A stretch of DNA of 46,442 nt from an uncultured Bacteroidota bacterium (GCA_903913315.1 CAIWKX010000023.1:1-46442); one strand, 5' to 3'. Counted from the stretch's first letter, positions 14,280-24,484 are shown. Notes: generated by a model from the sequence alone, not told the origin. Program-made: numbers and translations.

Positions 14280-16325
14280 ATGTTAGATAAACAAATACTT
14301 GAAAGCGCCTTTTCAACAATGGCAACTGCCAAAGCAATGGCGACGTTGTATGAAGATAATTTCAAAATAGTTTCCAAATACGTACACGCCACTTCACGAG
14401 GTCATGAAGCGATTCAGATTGCGATGGCGATGCAGTTGTTGCCACAAGATTATGCCTTTCCATATTATCGTGATGATGCTATGATGTTGGGAATTGGAAT
14501 GCAACCTTACGATTTGATGTTGCAATTGATGGCAAAGGCAGCTGACCCGTTTTCGGGCGGACGAACCTATTATTGTCATCCGAGTTTGAAAGATGCTGAT
14601 AAACCTAAAATTCCACATCAATCTTCAGCAACAGGGATGCAAGCCATTCCTGCAACAGGAGCCGCAATGGGATTTTGGTACAAAGAAAATACCGGAATTC
14701 AAGATAATACTGAGTTAAAACCAATTGTCGTTTGTTCGCTTGGTGATGCGTCAGTAACTGAAGGAGAAATTGCCGAAGCCTTACAAATGGCAGCTTTAAA
14801 ACAACTTCCGATTTTATATTTAGTGCAAGATAACGGTTGGGATATTTCGGCAAATGCGGCTGAAACGCGAGCTCAAAATGCATTTGAATATGCCAAAGGA
14901 TTCCACGGAATTGAAGCCATTTCGATTGACGGAGCCAATTTTACAGAAAGTTATTTAGCGGTTCAAAAAGTGGTGAAAACCATTCGTGAAGAACGTCGTC
15001 CGTTTTTAGTACATGCCAAAGTACCGTTGTTAAATCACCATACTTCTGGTGTTCGAATGGAATGGTACCGTGATGATTTGGAAGAAGCGCAATCGCGTGA
15101 TCCATTTCCTGTCTTAGTAAAACAATTGTTGGATGCTGGATTTACAAGCGATGAAATTCAAAAAATAGAAGATGTAGCTGTTGCCAAAGTGCAAGCGGAT
15201 TTTGATAAAGCGCAAGTAGCAGCAGATCCAACTCCAGAAGATTTATTTACGCACGATTTTGCTCCAACATCAATTTCAGAAGAAGTTGGTGAACGGAATC
15301 CAGAGCGTGAAGATAAAGTAGTAATGGTCGATTGCGCCTTATTTGCTGTAGAAGAATTAATGAAAAAACACCAAGAATGTTTGTTATACGGACAAGATGT
15401 TGGTGGACGATTGGGAGGTGTTTTTAGAGAAGCTGCGACTTTAGCACAAAAATTCGGTGATAATCGTGTTTTTAATACACCCATTCAAGAGGCTTTTATC
15501 GTAGGTTCTACCGTAGGAATGAGTGCTGTTGGATTAAAACCCATTGTTGAAGTGCAGTTTGCCGATTACATTTGGCCAGGATTGAATCAATTGTTTACAG
15601 AAGTCAGTCGCTCGTGTTATTTATCCAATGGAAAATGGCCTGTGAGCATGATTTTGCGAGTTCCAATTGGTGCTTACGGAAGTGGCGGACCTTATCATTC
15701 GTCGTCTGTAGAAAGTGTGTTGACTAATATTCGCGGAATTAAAATTGCTTATCCTAGTAATGGAGCTGACTTAAAAGGATTGTTGAAAGCAGCATATTAC
15801 GACCCAAATCCAGTGGTGATTTTGGAGCATAAAGGGTTGTATTGGAGTAAAGTTAAAGGCACAGATGCTGCTAGAGTGAATGAACCCAGCGAAGATTATA
15901 TATTACCTTTTGGGAAAGCGAATGTCGTTCAAGAGATTTGGGAACAAGAGACTGATGAAACGATTACTGTAATTACTTACGGAATGGGAGTTCATTGGGC
16001 ATTGAATGCTTCGGCAATGATGAAAAATCAAGTTGAGATCATCGATTTGCGAACGCTTTATCCTTTAGATGAAGAATCCATTTTTAAATCGGTTAAGAAA
16101 GCTAAAAAATGTTTGGTTGTAACCGAAGAGCCAACCAACAATTCGTTTGCAAGAAGTTTGGCTGGATTGATTCAAGAGAACTGTTTTAAATATTTGGATG
16201 CTCCCGTGATGGTGATCGGTTCGGAAAATATGCCTGCTATACCTTTGAATAGTACTTTGGAGTTTAAAATGATTCCGAATGTGGATAAGGTGAGGGTGAA
16301 AATGGAGGAACTTTTGAATTATTAG
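14280..16325 (+). CDS. fused E1 alpha-beta of the branched-chain 2-oxoacid dehydrogenase
   Basis: A 681-aa thiamine diphosphate enzyme with both E1 halves in one chain. The alpha part (about 1-330) contains the TPP motif starting GDASVTEGEIAEALQMA and ending with the Asn of QDNGWDIS. The beta part (about 345-681) contains LLYGQDVGGRLGGVFREA, FNTPIQEAFIVG and VTEEPTNNSF. It decarboxylates branched-chain 2-oxoacids (or similar) and reductively acylates the E2 lipoyl group. Fused E1 is usual in Bacteroidota. It is the last gene of the + strand block, which ends at the shared terminator at 16330-16360. No lipoamide dehydrogenase is nearby, so E3 must come from elsewhere. Confidence 0.9.
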   Translation: MLDKQILESAFSTMATAKAMATLYEDNFKIVSKYVHATSRGHEAIQIAMAMQLLPQDYAFPYYRDDAMMLGIGMQPYDLMLQLMAKAADPFSGGRTYYCHPSLKDADKPKIPHQSSATGMQAIPATGAAMGFWYKENTGIQDNTELKPIVVCSLGDASVTEGEIAEALQMAALKQLPILYLVQDNGWDISANAAETRAQNAFEYAKGFHGIEAISIDGANFTESYLAVQKVVKTIREERRPFLVHAKVPLLNHHTSGVRMEWYRDDLEEAQSRDPFPVLVKQLLDAGFTSDEIQKIEDVAVAKVQADFDKAQVAADPTPEDLFTHDFAPTSISEEVGERNPEREDKVVMVDCALFAVEELMKKHQECLLYGQDVGGRLGGVFREAATLAQKFGDNRVFNTPIQEAFIVGSTVGMSAVGLKPIVEVQFADYIWPGLNQLFTEVSRSCYLSNGKWPVSMILRVPIGAYGSGGPYHSSSVESVLTNIRGIKIAYPSNGADLKGLLKAAYYDPNPVVILEHKGLYWSKVKGTDAARVNEPSEDYILPFGKANVVQEIWEQETDETITVITYGMGVHWALNASAMMKNQVEIIDLRTLYPLDEESIFKSVKKAKKCLVVTEEPTNNSFARSLAGLIQENCFKYLDAPVMVIGSENMPAIPLNSTLEFKMIPNVDKVRVKMEELLNY

Positions 16326-16329
16326 GCAT

Positions 16330-16360
16330 AAAAAAACCTCCAATTTGGAGGTTTCTTGTT
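16330..16360. terminator. bidirectional terminator between E1 and the lipoprotein gene
   Basis: Stem AACCTCC (16335-16341) and GGAGGTT (16347-16353), loop AATTT. It has A-run on the left and a T-rich right side, so it can serve both converging genes. Confidence 0.85.
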
Positions 16361-16894
16361 TTATTTTTTTACAACTGGAGGATATTGTGCTAAAATTTTA
16401 TCTACGAATTCTTTGATTCTAGCATCTTTTTCTTCAGTGTCTTTAGTTAGGTAGCCGCTTCCTTCACCTTGCCAAACTAATTCTTTGGTTTTGGCATCGA
16501 TTAGGTCGATGTATAATGTTCCTTCGGGAGTACTATATACATTAGAATATCCCATTCCCATGTAGGGATTGTATCCCCAACCCATTCCCCAGCCGAAACC
16601 TGAATTGTTGTAAATGTCTACTCTTTGGTTTTCTTTGGTGAAGATGCTTACTAATAAATCGGGCGTTTCGCTTTTGGTAAACCCTTTGGTTACTAGTGCA
16701 TCGTCGATAGAATGTAGGATTCGTTTTTTGTCTAAATCGGAAATTTCGACTTTATCGACAGCACTTTTTAAATAGGCATAGGTCTTATAGCTATTAAAAT
16801 TTGCTTTTTTGTCGTAGTCAGAATTTACTCTAACTGAACTGCATGAGGCTAGCACGAATAGTAGTAGTAGAGGAATGATTTTTAATGTTTTCAT
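16361..16894 (-). CDS. DUF4136-type lipoprotein
   Basis: A 177-aa exported lipoprotein. The signal peptide ends in a lipobox LLFVLASCSS with lipidated C18. The body matches the DUF4136 pattern: SDYDKKANFNSYKTYAYL near the start, then YSTPEGTLYIDLIDAKTKELVWQGEG and a C-terminal helix. A Gly/Met/Tyr-rich insert (GFGWGMGWGYNPYMGMGY) lies in the middle. The function of the family is unknown; these proteins are membrane-anchored on the periplasmic side. It is monocistronic and converges on the E1 gene. Confidence 0.85.
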   Translation of the reverse strand: MKTLKIIPLLLLFVLASCSSVRVNSDYDKKANFNSYKTYAYLKSAVDKVEISDLDKKRILHSIDDALVTKGFTKSETPDLLVSIFTKENQRVDIYNNSGFGWGMGWGYNPYMGMGYSNVYSTPEGTLYIDLIDAKTKELVWQGEGSGYLTKDTEEKDARIKEFVDKILAQYPPVVKK

Positions 16895-16924
16895 AAATTT
16901 TTTATTTAAAGTTTAAACTTGGTG

Positions 16925-18901
16925 CTATAATAAATTTTCATCAACTATATTAGGGATGGTAATTTTTAATAAAGGTTGCGTCTGCATGGCTCTTTTTATT
17001 GCAAAAATTGCACCTTCGTTTCTTGCCCAACTCCTTCTTGAAATTCCGTTGTTCACATCCCAGAAAAGCATTGATTCTAAACGTCTTGACGCGCCTTTTG
17101 AACCATCAAGAACCATACCAAAACCACCATTAATTACTTCGCCCCAACCAACGCCACCGCCATTGTGGATTGAAACCCAAGTGGCGCCACGGAAACTGTC
17201 TCCGATGACGTTTTGGATTGCCATATCGGCAGTGAAACGCGAACCGTCGTAGATGTTTGAAGTTTCTCTGTAAGGAGAATCTGTTCCTGAAACATCGTGG
17301 TGATCACGACCTAAAATGACGTAGCCAATTTCGCCACAAGCAATTGCTTGATTGAAAGCTTCGGCGATTTTTATTCTTCCTTCAGCATCGGCATAAAGAA
17401 TTCTTGCTTGTGAACCAACTACTAATTTATTTTCTTGCGCGCCTTTAATCCATTGGATGTTATCGGCCATTTGTTGTTGGATTTCGGCAGGAGAATTTTT
17501 CATCATTTCTTCTAAAACATCGCATGCTATTTTGTCTGTTTTAGCTAAATCATCGGGATTTCCTGAGGCACAAACCCAACGAAAAGGTCCGAAACCGTAA
17601 TCAAAACACATAGGTCCCATGATGTCTTGTACATAACTGTTATATTTGAAATCGATGTGATTTTCGGCAAAAACATCAGCTCCAGCGCGAGAAGCTTCTA
17701 ATAAAAAGGCATTTCCGTAGTCGAAGAAATAGGTTCCTTTCGCTGTATGTTTGTTGATAGCTGTTGCATGACGACGCAATGTTTTTTGGACTTCTTCTTT
17801 GAATTTAGTTGGATTATTTGCCATCATTTCATTCGATTCTTCAAATGAATAACCTATTGGATAATAACCGCCAGCCCAAGGATTATGTAGCGAAGTTTGG
17901 TCGGAACCTAAATCAATATGTAGATTTTCTTGGTCAAAACGTTCCCAAACATCGACTACATTTCCTAAATAAGCAATGGAAACCACTTCATTATTATCTA
18001 ATGCTTTTTTAACTCTTGGGACTAATTGGTCAATATTTTCAATCACTTCATTAATCCAACCTTGGGAATGACGAATGTGTGTGATTTTTGGATTTACTTC
18101 GGCACAAACAGTCACACAACCCGCGATATTTCCTGCTTTTGGTTGTGCGCCCGACATTCCACCAAGCCCAGAAGTTACAAATAAACCTCCTTTCGGTGAT
18201 TTTTTTATTTTTCTGAAACCGTTTAAAACAGTGATAGTTGTGCCATGAACGATACCTTGTGGACCAATGTACATGTAACTTCCAGCAGTCATTTGTCCGT
18301 ATTGCGAAACGCCTAATGCATTCATCTTTTCCCAGTCGTCGGGTTTGGAATAGTTTGGAATCACCATTCCGTTAGTAACCACAACCCTTGGAGCCTCTTT
18401 ATGTGAAGGAAATAATCCCATTGGGTGACCAGAGTACATGGCTAATGTTTGCTCTTCGGTCATTTCAGCCAAATATTTCATCGTCAATAAATATTGTGCC
18501 CAATTGGAAAATACAGCGCCATTTCCACCATAGGTAATTAATTCGTGAGGATGTTGCGCTACAGCATAATCCAAATTGTTTTGAATCATTAGCATAATGG
18601 CTTTTGCTTGGTCGCATTTTCCAGGATATTCTGAAATTGGACGCGCGTACATTCTGTAATCAGGACGTAGACGATACATGTAGATTCTTCCGTAAGTTTC
18701 TAATTCGGCTTTGAATTCTGGAATTAATTCGGCATGATGTTTAGGTTCAAAATAGCGCAAGGCATTTTTTAAAGCTAATTTTTTTTCTTCTGAAGAAAGT
18801 ATCTCTTTACGCTTTGGTGCGTGATTTATTTCGGTTTCATAAGGTTTTGGTTTTGGTAATGCCGATGGTATTCCTTGTAGTATTTGTTCTTGGAAAGTCA
18901 T
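16925..18901 (-). CDS. hutU: urocanate hydratase (HutU)
   Basis: A 658-aa enzyme that converts urocanate to imidazolone propionate in histidine catabolism with tightly bound NAD+. Visible signatures are ITYGGNGAVFSNWAQY (residues about 122-137), SGLGGMSGAQPKAG (244-257) in the NAD-binding part and the Cys-containing segment FDYGFGPFRWVCASG. The protein is longer than the typical bacterial form of about 555 aa and resembles the longer form seen in Bacteroidota and animals. hutH, hutI and hutG/F are not in the window. The small Cys-rich gene ends 23 bp upstream and is probably cotranscribed. Confidence 0.95.
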   Translation of the reverse strand: MTFQEQILQGIPSALPKPKPYETEINHAPKRKEILSSEEKKLALKNALRYFEPKHHAELIPEFKAELETYGRIYMYRLRPDYRMYARPISEYPGKCDQAKAIMLMIQNNLDYAVAQHPHELITYGGNGAVFSNWAQYLLTMKYLAEMTEEQTLAMYSGHPMGLFPSHKEAPRVVVTNGMVIPNYSKPDDWEKMNALGVSQYGQMTAGSYMYIGPQGIVHGTTITVLNGFRKIKKSPKGGLFVTSGLGGMSGAQPKAGNIAGCVTVCAEVNPKITHIRHSQGWINEVIENIDQLVPRVKKALDNNEVVSIAYLGNVVDVWERFDQENLHIDLGSDQTSLHNPWAGGYYPIGYSFEESNEMMANNPTKFKEEVQKTLRRHATAINKHTAKGTYFFDYGNAFLLEASRAGADVFAENHIDFKYNSYVQDIMGPMCFDYGFGPFRWVCASGNPDDLAKTDKIACDVLEEMMKNSPAEIQQQMADNIQWIKGAQENKLVVGSQARILYADAEGRIKIAEAFNQAIACGEIGYVILGRDHHDVSGTDSPYRETSNIYDGSRFTADMAIQNVIGDSFRGATWVSIHNGGGVGWGEVINGGFGMVLDGSKGASRRLESMLFWDVNNGISRRSWARNEGAIFAIKRAMQTQPLLKITIPNIVDENLL

Positions 18902-18924
18902 GTTTTGATAATTTGTTGATTTGG

Positions 18925-19110
18925 TTATTTGTTTGGTGTTTTAATAGTTCCTGTTTTTTTGTCAAACCCATACGGACAATGACGGCAGCCACTTCGGCAG
19001 CAATAGCCTCTTTTTAAATGGTATTTTTCTGTAAAAACTCTATAGCCTTCGGGAGAAAGATAATAATCCTCTCCTTCGATTAATTTATTTTCTGAATTTA
19101 GTTCATTCAT
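18925..19110 (-). CDS. small Cys-rich protein (DUF5522-like)
   Basis: A 61-aa protein if the ATG at 19110 is used (an upstream ATG at 19143 would add MIFSKVVKFVA). The conserved core is EGEDYYLSPEGYRVFTEKYH followed by KRGYCCRSGCRHCPYGF, four Cys in a C-C-x3-C-x2-C array. It resembles a metal- or cluster-binding knuckle found in many small Bacteroidota proteins annotated DUF5522; no function is known to me. TAAATTTG (19116-19123, minus strand) fits the -7 promoter consensus and lies so close to ATG 19110 that the message could be leaderless. It precedes hutU in the same direction. Confidence 0.75.
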   Translation of the reverse strand: MNELNSENKLIEGEDYYLSPEGYRVFTEKYHLKRGYCCRSGCRHCPYGFDKKTGTIKTPNK

Positions 19111-19346
19111 AGCTACAAATTTAACAACTTTGCTGAATATCATACCGATTGTTTTTAAATATTTAACACCAAGAGGTTTTTGAGGATTGACTTTTTACTT
19201 TTTTTGGAATAGATAATTAGGTTTACTTATATCTTAAAGTGTAAATTTGATTAAAAACATAAAAAAACGATAAATTGAACTACTAATTTTTTTGTTTTTA
19301 TTTTCATCTTTTTTTAAATTATTTTTTCTACTTTTATATCAAATTG

Positions 19347-21146
19347 ATGATTATGAGAGTTTTTACATCTTTTTTTTTGTTTTTAATACTTTCTTTAACT
19401 TCTAATGCACAATTGTTTGTTAAGGACAATACTTATATTTTTAATAAAGGTAATGTTGTTTATGTAAATGGGAATGTCGAGTTAAATGGATCAAATAGTA
19501 ATTTCTATTTAAGAAGTGAAGCGCAATTATTACAAGGGACAACTAGTACTTCGTCAAATAAAGGAATTGGAAAGCTTTCTGTTTTCCAAGAAGGTACTGT
19601 TAATAATTATGCTTATAATTATTGGTGTTCACCTGTAGGAAATGCTTCTACTAGTATAGGTAATGAAGATTTTGGTATTACAATGTTGAGTGTTCCAACA
19701 ACAAATACGTCAAGTATGGCAGCTACAATGTTAGCAATGAATAATTATGACGGAGTTTCTGGCATAGGAACATTGTCAATTGCTCCTTATTGGATATGGA
19801 AATTTTTATCTTCTTCAACATATTCTCAATGGTTTCAGTCGGGTTCTACAACAAACATTTCTGCAGGACAAGGATTTACTATGAAAGGAACTAGTGGTTC
19901 TGATGCTACTAATCCAGGAGAATCAGTTGCAAATAATCCAGGAAGTAAACAACGTTATGATTTTAGAGGCAAACCAAATGATGGTAATATTTCTGTCAGT
20001 GTAGCTACTAATAATTTTACTTTAACAGGAAATCCATATCCATCAGCGTTACATGTTAATGCATTTTTATTAGATGCGTCTAATTCTGCATGTTCAGGAA
20101 TTGCTTATTATTGGGAACAAGATAAAACTGTAAATTCTCATGTACTTTTAGCATATAAAGGAGGATATGGTACATATTCTCCAATTTCATTAGGTTCAAC
20201 AGGGGTTTATGTTTCTGCGCCTTTTAATACTTATACTATAACAGGAACGGTTAATGTACTTGGATCTCAATCAGGCTTAGTTATTGATAGGAAATATGCT
20301 CCGATAGGTCAAGGTTTTATGGTTAAAGGAGTTTCGAATGGAACTGTAACCTTAATGAATAGTCATAGAGCATATTATAAAGAGAGTACACTAGCTACAT
20401 CACATTTTGAAAAAAGCAGTAATATAATAAATCAAAATAATGGAGAATCATCAAACTTTGTTTCTCATATTAGATTAAACACCTCTTTTAATGATTTATA
20501 TACACGACAGGTTGCATTAGCTTTTGTTACGGGAGCGACAGATGGTATTGATAGAGGAATAGATGCAGAAAGTCCTGCAAGTACAGATTTGAATAACGAT
20601 TCTTATTTTGTCATTCAAAATGGCAAATATGTTATTCAAGGAATAGAATTTGATTTAAACAAAAGATTACCAATAGGGGTTAAAATATCGGACAGCACTG
20701 CTGTGAGATTTAGTTTAGCAGATGAAATTAATTTTGATCTCAATCAAGATGTTTTTATATATGATTCTCTTGATAATTCCTATCACAATTTAAAGAAAGG
20801 GGATTATTCAGTAATTTTAAATACGGGCATATATAACCAACGTTTTGAGCTCACTTTTAAAGAATCAGATTTATCAATAAATAGTAATGGTAAAAATAAT
20901 TTTATGATAGTTCAAAATAATTTAAATCAAACATTGTCAATTGCAAATAGAAATTTAATTGATTTAAAATCTGTTATGTTATATGATGTTATTGGAAAGT
21001 TAATTTTTGATAAAGTTGATTTAGGAATTAAAAGCATATATGAATTCCCCACAACTTCTTTAAGTGACGGAATTTATATTGTAAAATTAAAAACGAATGA
21101 TGGACAAATTGTCAACCAAAAAATCATTGTTGAAAATCAGAAATAA
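19347..21146 (+). CDS. T9SS type A sorting-domain surface protein
   Basis: About 600 aa. The signal peptide is MRVFTSFFLFLILSLTSNAQ (from ATG 19353; ATG 19347 and TTG 19344 are in frame). A long Ser/Thr/Asn-rich region follows, with beta-strand repeats typical of exported Flavobacterium proteins (YNYWCSPVG, TLTGNPYPSALHVNAF). The last 75 residues form a Por-secretion type A sorting domain: LKSVMLYDVIGKLIFDK, then SLSDGIYIVKLKTNDGQIVNQKIIV. It should be carried across the outer membrane by the T9SS and cleaved/anchored by PorU, whose gene is 6.6 kb downstream. No enzymatic domain is recognised. There are 18 bp to the next gene and no terminator. Confidence 0.85.
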   Translation: MIMRVFTSFFLFLILSLTSNAQLFVKDNTYIFNKGNVVYVNGNVELNGSNSNFYLRSEAQLLQGTTSTSSNKGIGKLSVFQEGTVNNYAYNYWCSPVGNASTSIGNEDFGITMLSVPTTNTSSMAATMLAMNNYDGVSGIGTLSIAPYWIWKFLSSSTYSQWFQSGSTTNISAGQGFTMKGTSGSDATNPGESVANNPGSKQRYDFRGKPNDGNISVSVATNNFTLTGNPYPSALHVNAFLLDASNSACSGIAYYWEQDKTVNSHVLLAYKGGYGTYSPISLGSTGVYVSAPFNTYTITGTVNVLGSQSGLVIDRKYAPIGQGFMVKGVSNGTVTLMNSHRAYYKESTLATSHFEKSSNIINQNNGESSNFVSHIRLNTSFNDLYTRQVALAFVTGATDGIDRGIDAESPASTDLNNDSYFVIQNGKYVIQGIEFDLNKRLPIGVKISDSTAVRFSLADEINFDLNQDVFIYDSLDNSYHNLKKGDYSVILNTGIYNQRFELTFKESDLSINSNGKNNFMIVQNNLNQTLSIANRNLIDLKSVMLYDVIGKLIFDKVDLGIKSIYEFPTTSLSDGIYIVKLKTNDGQIVNQKIIVENQK

Positions 21147-21164
21147 TTTTAAATAATTTTTTAT

Positions 21165-22139
21165 ATGGGTATTCTTTTGAATACCTTTTTTATTCTATCA
21201 AAGTTAAGATTTGTAAATTTGCCAAAAAAATATATTTTGAAAGTCCTTACACAACAAATACTTTTAAATGAAACATCCATTAAGTTATTTATTAGACGTG
21301 AGGATTTAGTTCATCCTTTTATTTCTGGTAATAAATTCAGGAAATTAAAATATAATTTATTAAAAGCAAAAAAAGAAAATCACACTACAATATTAACTTT
21401 TGGAGGTGCTTTTTCAAATCATATTGCAGCAACAGCATTTGCTGGAAAAGAAAATGGGTTTGAAACAATAGGGGTGATTAGAGGAGAAGAATTGGCTATA
21501 AAAATAGATAAAAATCCTTCACTCAAATTTGCACAAGAGTGCGGTATGAAATTAGTATTTGTTACAAGAGAGAATTACAGGTTAAAAACATCTGAAAAAT
21601 TTATTTCACAATTAAAACAAAATTTTGGTTCTTTTTATTTAGTTCCAGAAGGAGGAACTAATGAATTTGCAATAAAAGGATGTGAAGAAATTTTGTCAAA
21701 AGAAGATTGTATTTATGATTTTATTTGTTGTGCAGTAGGTACTGGTGGTACAATTTCAGGATTGATAAATAGCAGTAAATCATATCAAAAAGTTTTAGGG
21801 TTTCCTTCATTAAAAGGTGATTTTTTAAAAGAAGATATTTGTAAATTTGCAAAAAATAATAATTGGGATTTGATATCTGATTATCATTTTGGAGGATATG
21901 GAAAGGTATCTGAAGAATTAATTATTTTTATTAATGATTTTTATAAAAAAAATGTAGTACCATTAGATCCAATTTATACAGGAAAGATGGTTTTTGGTGT
22001 TATAGATTTAATATATAAAAACTATTTTCCAAAAAACTCTAAAATTTTATTAATACATACAGGAGGAATTCAAGGAATTAAGGGCATGAACATTAAATTA
22101 AAAAATAAAAATTTGCAAACAATACAAATCAATGATTAA
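21165..22139 (+). CDS. ACC deaminase / D-cysteine desulfhydrase-family PLP enzyme
   Basis: A 324-aa fold-type II PLP protein. The PLP lysine motif is visible in FIRREDLVHPFISGNKFRKL, followed by FGGAFSNHIAATAFAG (cofactor-phosphate side), VPEGGTNEFAIKGCEEI and CAVGTGGTISGLI (phosphate-binding Gly loop). Family members are 1-aminocyclopropane-1-carboxylate deaminases or D-cysteine desulfhydrases; Bacteroidota members are mostly of unproven substrate. The first 25 residues (MGILLNTFFILSKLRFVNLP) look unlike the family, so the true start may be internal and non-ATG. It overlaps the next gene by 8 bp. Confidence 0.8.
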   Translation: MGILLNTFFILSKLRFVNLPKKYILKVLTQQILLNETSIKLFIRREDLVHPFISGNKFRKLKYNLLKAKKENHTTILTFGGAFSNHIAATAFAGKENGFETIGVIRGEELAIKIDKNPSLKFAQECGMKLVFVTRENYRLKTSEKFISQLKQNFGSFYLVPEGGTNEFAIKGCEEILSKEDCIYDFICCAVGTGGTISGLINSSKSYQKVLGFPSLKGDFLKEDICKFAKNNNWDLISDYHFGGYGKVSEELIIFINDFYKKNVVPLDPIYTGKMVFGVIDLIYKNYFPKNSKILLIHTGGIQGIKGMNIKLKNKNLQTIQIND

Positions 22140-23160
22140 GAATTTAGTGCTTTATTTAGCTGTTGTTTTTTTTATTGCTTGTAGCACAAGTCATAATGTA
22201 GTAAGAACTTCAAAGGGTAAAAATCTACGGAGTAAAACTGTTGTAAAGAATGATAAGCAAACTGAAAAAAACGTTTTAAAACAGACCCCTAAGCAAGTTA
22301 CTAAAAAACCAGTTTCTGTTTCTAAACCAATTGAACATAAACCAGAACAAATTAAAAAATCAACACAAACTACAGTTGTTAAAGACGATGAAACTAAAAT
22401 TAAAAGCTCTATTGTCAAAGATGAATATCCAGTAGCTGATTTCCAAATTGAGACTCTTGAAGCTACAACTAGTGTTAAAGTTACTACAGCAATGGTTTTA
22501 AGTTATATCGAGAAATATAAAAATATAGCTAAAGAAGATATGCTTCAATATGGAATCCCTGCAAGTATTATTTTAGGACAAGGTATTTTAGAATCAGGAG
22601 CAGGAACTGGCCCATTGAGTATTCAAGCTAATAATCATTTTGGTATTAAGTGCCATAATGAGTGGATTGGTCCAAGTGTACGATATAATGATGATGTAGA
22701 AAATGAATGTTTTAGAAAGTACAAAGACCCAAAGGAGTCATATCGCGATCATTCTTTATTTCTAGTTACTCGAGCCCACTACTCAAGTTTGTTTAAGTTA
22801 AATAAAAATGATTATGTGTCATGGGCAAAAGGTTTAAAAAATGCTGGTTATGCTACTGATTCAGCTTATCCAACTAAATTAATTGCCATAATTGAAAGAT
22901 ATCATTTGCAGAATTTTGACTCTGAAGTATTAGGTAAGGATTTCATTTCTTCAAACAATAGTGTTAATGTAAAAAAAGATAGTATTCTTTTGAAAGATGA
23001 TTTTAATTTGTCATCTGCGACTCAGTTGCATCAAGTTTCTAAAGGCGATACTCTATATTCAATCTCGAGAAAGTATAATGTTACAATTCAGGATTTAAAA
23101 AAGAAAAATAATATTTCAAATGATTCTTTGTTGATTGGGCAAAATTTAATTATAAAATAG
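22132..23160 (+). CDS. glucosaminidase-domain lipoprotein with LysM
   Basis: A 342-aa lipoprotein with lipobox VFFIACSTS (C17). A Lys/Thr-rich disordered spacer runs to about residue 100. A GH73-type N-acetylglucosaminidase domain (about 115-265) carries the catalytic Glu154 in [12 protein letters not shown] and the segments NNHFGIKCH and SYRDHSLFL. The C-terminal LysM (about 299-342, [20 protein letters not shown]) binds peptidoglycan. It cleaves the glycan backbone in the periplasm, probably during cell growth or separation. It overlaps the PLP enzyme gene upstream (ATGATTAAG shared) and is 7 bp from hemL, giving a three-gene operon. Confidence 0.9.
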   Translation: MIKNLVLYLAVVFFIACSTSHNVVRTSKGKNLRSKTVVKNDKQTEKNVLKQTPKQVTKKPVSVSKPIEHKPEQIKKSTQTTVVKDDETKIKSSIVKDEYPVADFQIETLEATTSVKVTTAMVLSYIEKYKNIAKEDMLQYGIPASIILGQGILESGAGTGPLSIQANNHFGIKCHNEWIGPSVRYNDDVENECFRKYKDPKESYRDHSLFLVTRAHYSSLFKLNKNDYVSWAKGLKNAGYATDSAYPTKLIAIIERYHLQNFDSEVLGKDFISSNNSVNVKKDSILLKDDFNLSSATQLHQVSKGDTLYSISRKYNVTIQDLKKKNNISNDSLLIGQNLIIK

Positions 23161-23167
23161 AAAAATA

Positions 23168-24454
23168 ATGTTATATAAAAGAAGCAGTCAGCTTTTCGGA
23201 GAGGCAGAAAAAGTAATTCCAGGTGGTGTAAATTCTCCAGTTAGAGCTTTTAGAGGAGTAGGAGGAGTACCAATTTTTGTTAAAAGTGCTAATGGAGCTT
23301 TTCTTTATGACGAAGACGGTAATAAGCTTATTGATTATATTAATTCCTGGGGACCAATGATTTTGGGCCACGCATACAAACCCGTTATCGATGCCATTAC
23401 AGAAAGAGCAAAACTAGGAACTTCATTTGGAATGCCGACAGAATTAGAAACTAAAATTGCTGAATTAGCAGTTTCGATGGTGCCCAATGTTGACAAAATT
23501 CGTTTTGTGAATTCTGGAACTGAAGCTTGTATGAGTGCAATACGCTTAGCTCGAGGTTTTACAAAAAGAGATAAAATTATAAAATTTGCAGGTTGTTATC
23601 ATGGTCATTCTGATTCTTTTTTGATTCAAGCTGGTAGTGGTGCAAGTACTTTTGGGATACCAAATAGTCCAGGAGTAACTCAAGGAACTGCTAAAGATAC
23701 TTTATTAGCTAATTATAATGATATTGAAAATGTAAAAGCATTATTTGAAGCTAACAAAAATGAAATTGCGGCTCTAATTGTAGAGCCAGTAGCAGGAAAC
23801 ATGGGGTGTATTCCTCCAATAAATGGATTTTTAGACGGTTTAAGACAAGTCTGTTCAGATAATGGTGCGTTGTTGATTTTTGATGAAGTAATGACTGGGT
23901 TTCGATTGGCTAGGGGAGGTGTTCAAGAATTGTTCAATATTAAAGCAGATATTGTTTGTTTTGGAAAAGTTATTGGTGGTGGATTGCCTGTAGGAGCTTT
24001 TGCTGCAAATAACGAAATAATGAATTGTTTAGCGCCGTTAGGTCCAGTCTATCAAGCAGGAACTTTGTCTGGAAATCCATTAGCAATGGCTGCTGGATTG
24101 GCAATGCTTCAATCTTTGAATAATGATAGTCAAATTTTTCAGAGACTTGAAGATAAAACAGCTTATTTAGAAAAAGGGATTAGAGAAGTATTGGCAAATA
24201 ATGAAATTGAATTTACAATTAATAGAGTTGGTTCAATGATTTCTATTCATTTTGATGCAAATCCTGTGTTTGATTTTGCAACAGCCAAAAAAGGAGATAA
24301 TGCTACTTTTAAAAAGTTCTTTCACGGATTGTTAAAAGAAGGGATTTACATAGCACCTTCTGCTTATGAAACATGGTTTATAACAGATGCGTTGACTTAT
24401 GAGGATTTAGATTTTACTATTAATGCAATAGATAAAGTTGCAAAAACATTATAG
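23168..24454 (+). CDS. hemL: glutamate-1-semialdehyde 2,1-aminomutase
   Basis: A 428-aa class III PLP aminotransferase-fold enzyme. The N-terminal signature is [22 protein letters not shown], the PLP lysine is K267 in [14 protein letters not shown], and [16 protein letters not shown] is also typical of HemL. It makes 5-aminolevulinate for haem via the C5 pathway. The length is standard. It is the last gene of the + strand run that starts with the T9SS substrate gene and ends at a strong hairpin shared with the converging murF. Confidence 0.95.
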   Translation: MLYKRSSQLFGEAEKVIPGGVNSPVRAFRGVGGVPIFVKSANGAFLYDEDGNKLIDYINSWGPMILGHAYKPVIDAITERAKLGTSFGMPTELETKIAELAVSMVPNVDKIRFVNSGTEACMSAIRLARGFTKRDKIIKFAGCYHGHSDSFLIQAGSGASTFGIPNSPGVTQGTAKDTLLANYNDIENVKALFEANKNEIAALIVEPVAGNMGCIPPINGFLDGLRQVCSDNGALLIFDEVMTGFRLARGGVQELFNIKADIVCFGKVIGGGLPVGAFAANNEIMNCLAPLGPVYQAGTLSGNPLAMAAGLAMLQSLNNDSQIFQRLEDKTAYLEKGIREVLANNEIEFTINRVGSMISIHFDANPVFDFATAKKGDNATFKKFFHGLLKEGIYIAPSAYETWFITDALTYEDLDFTINAIDKVAKTL

Positions 24455-24456
24455 AA

Positions 24457-24484
24457 TAAAGCTCCGATTCATCGGAGTTTTTTT
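24457..24484. terminator. terminator between hemL and murF
   Basis: Stem CTCCGAT (24462-24468) and ATCGGAG (24471-24477) with a 2-base loop, then T7 on the + strand. The T-run touches the murF stop codon at 24483. It works best for hemL. Confidence 0.85.

Noticed and set aside
16956..17252. Plus-strand open frame opposite hutU
   Set aside because: Shadow of hutU; no start context or recognisable domain.
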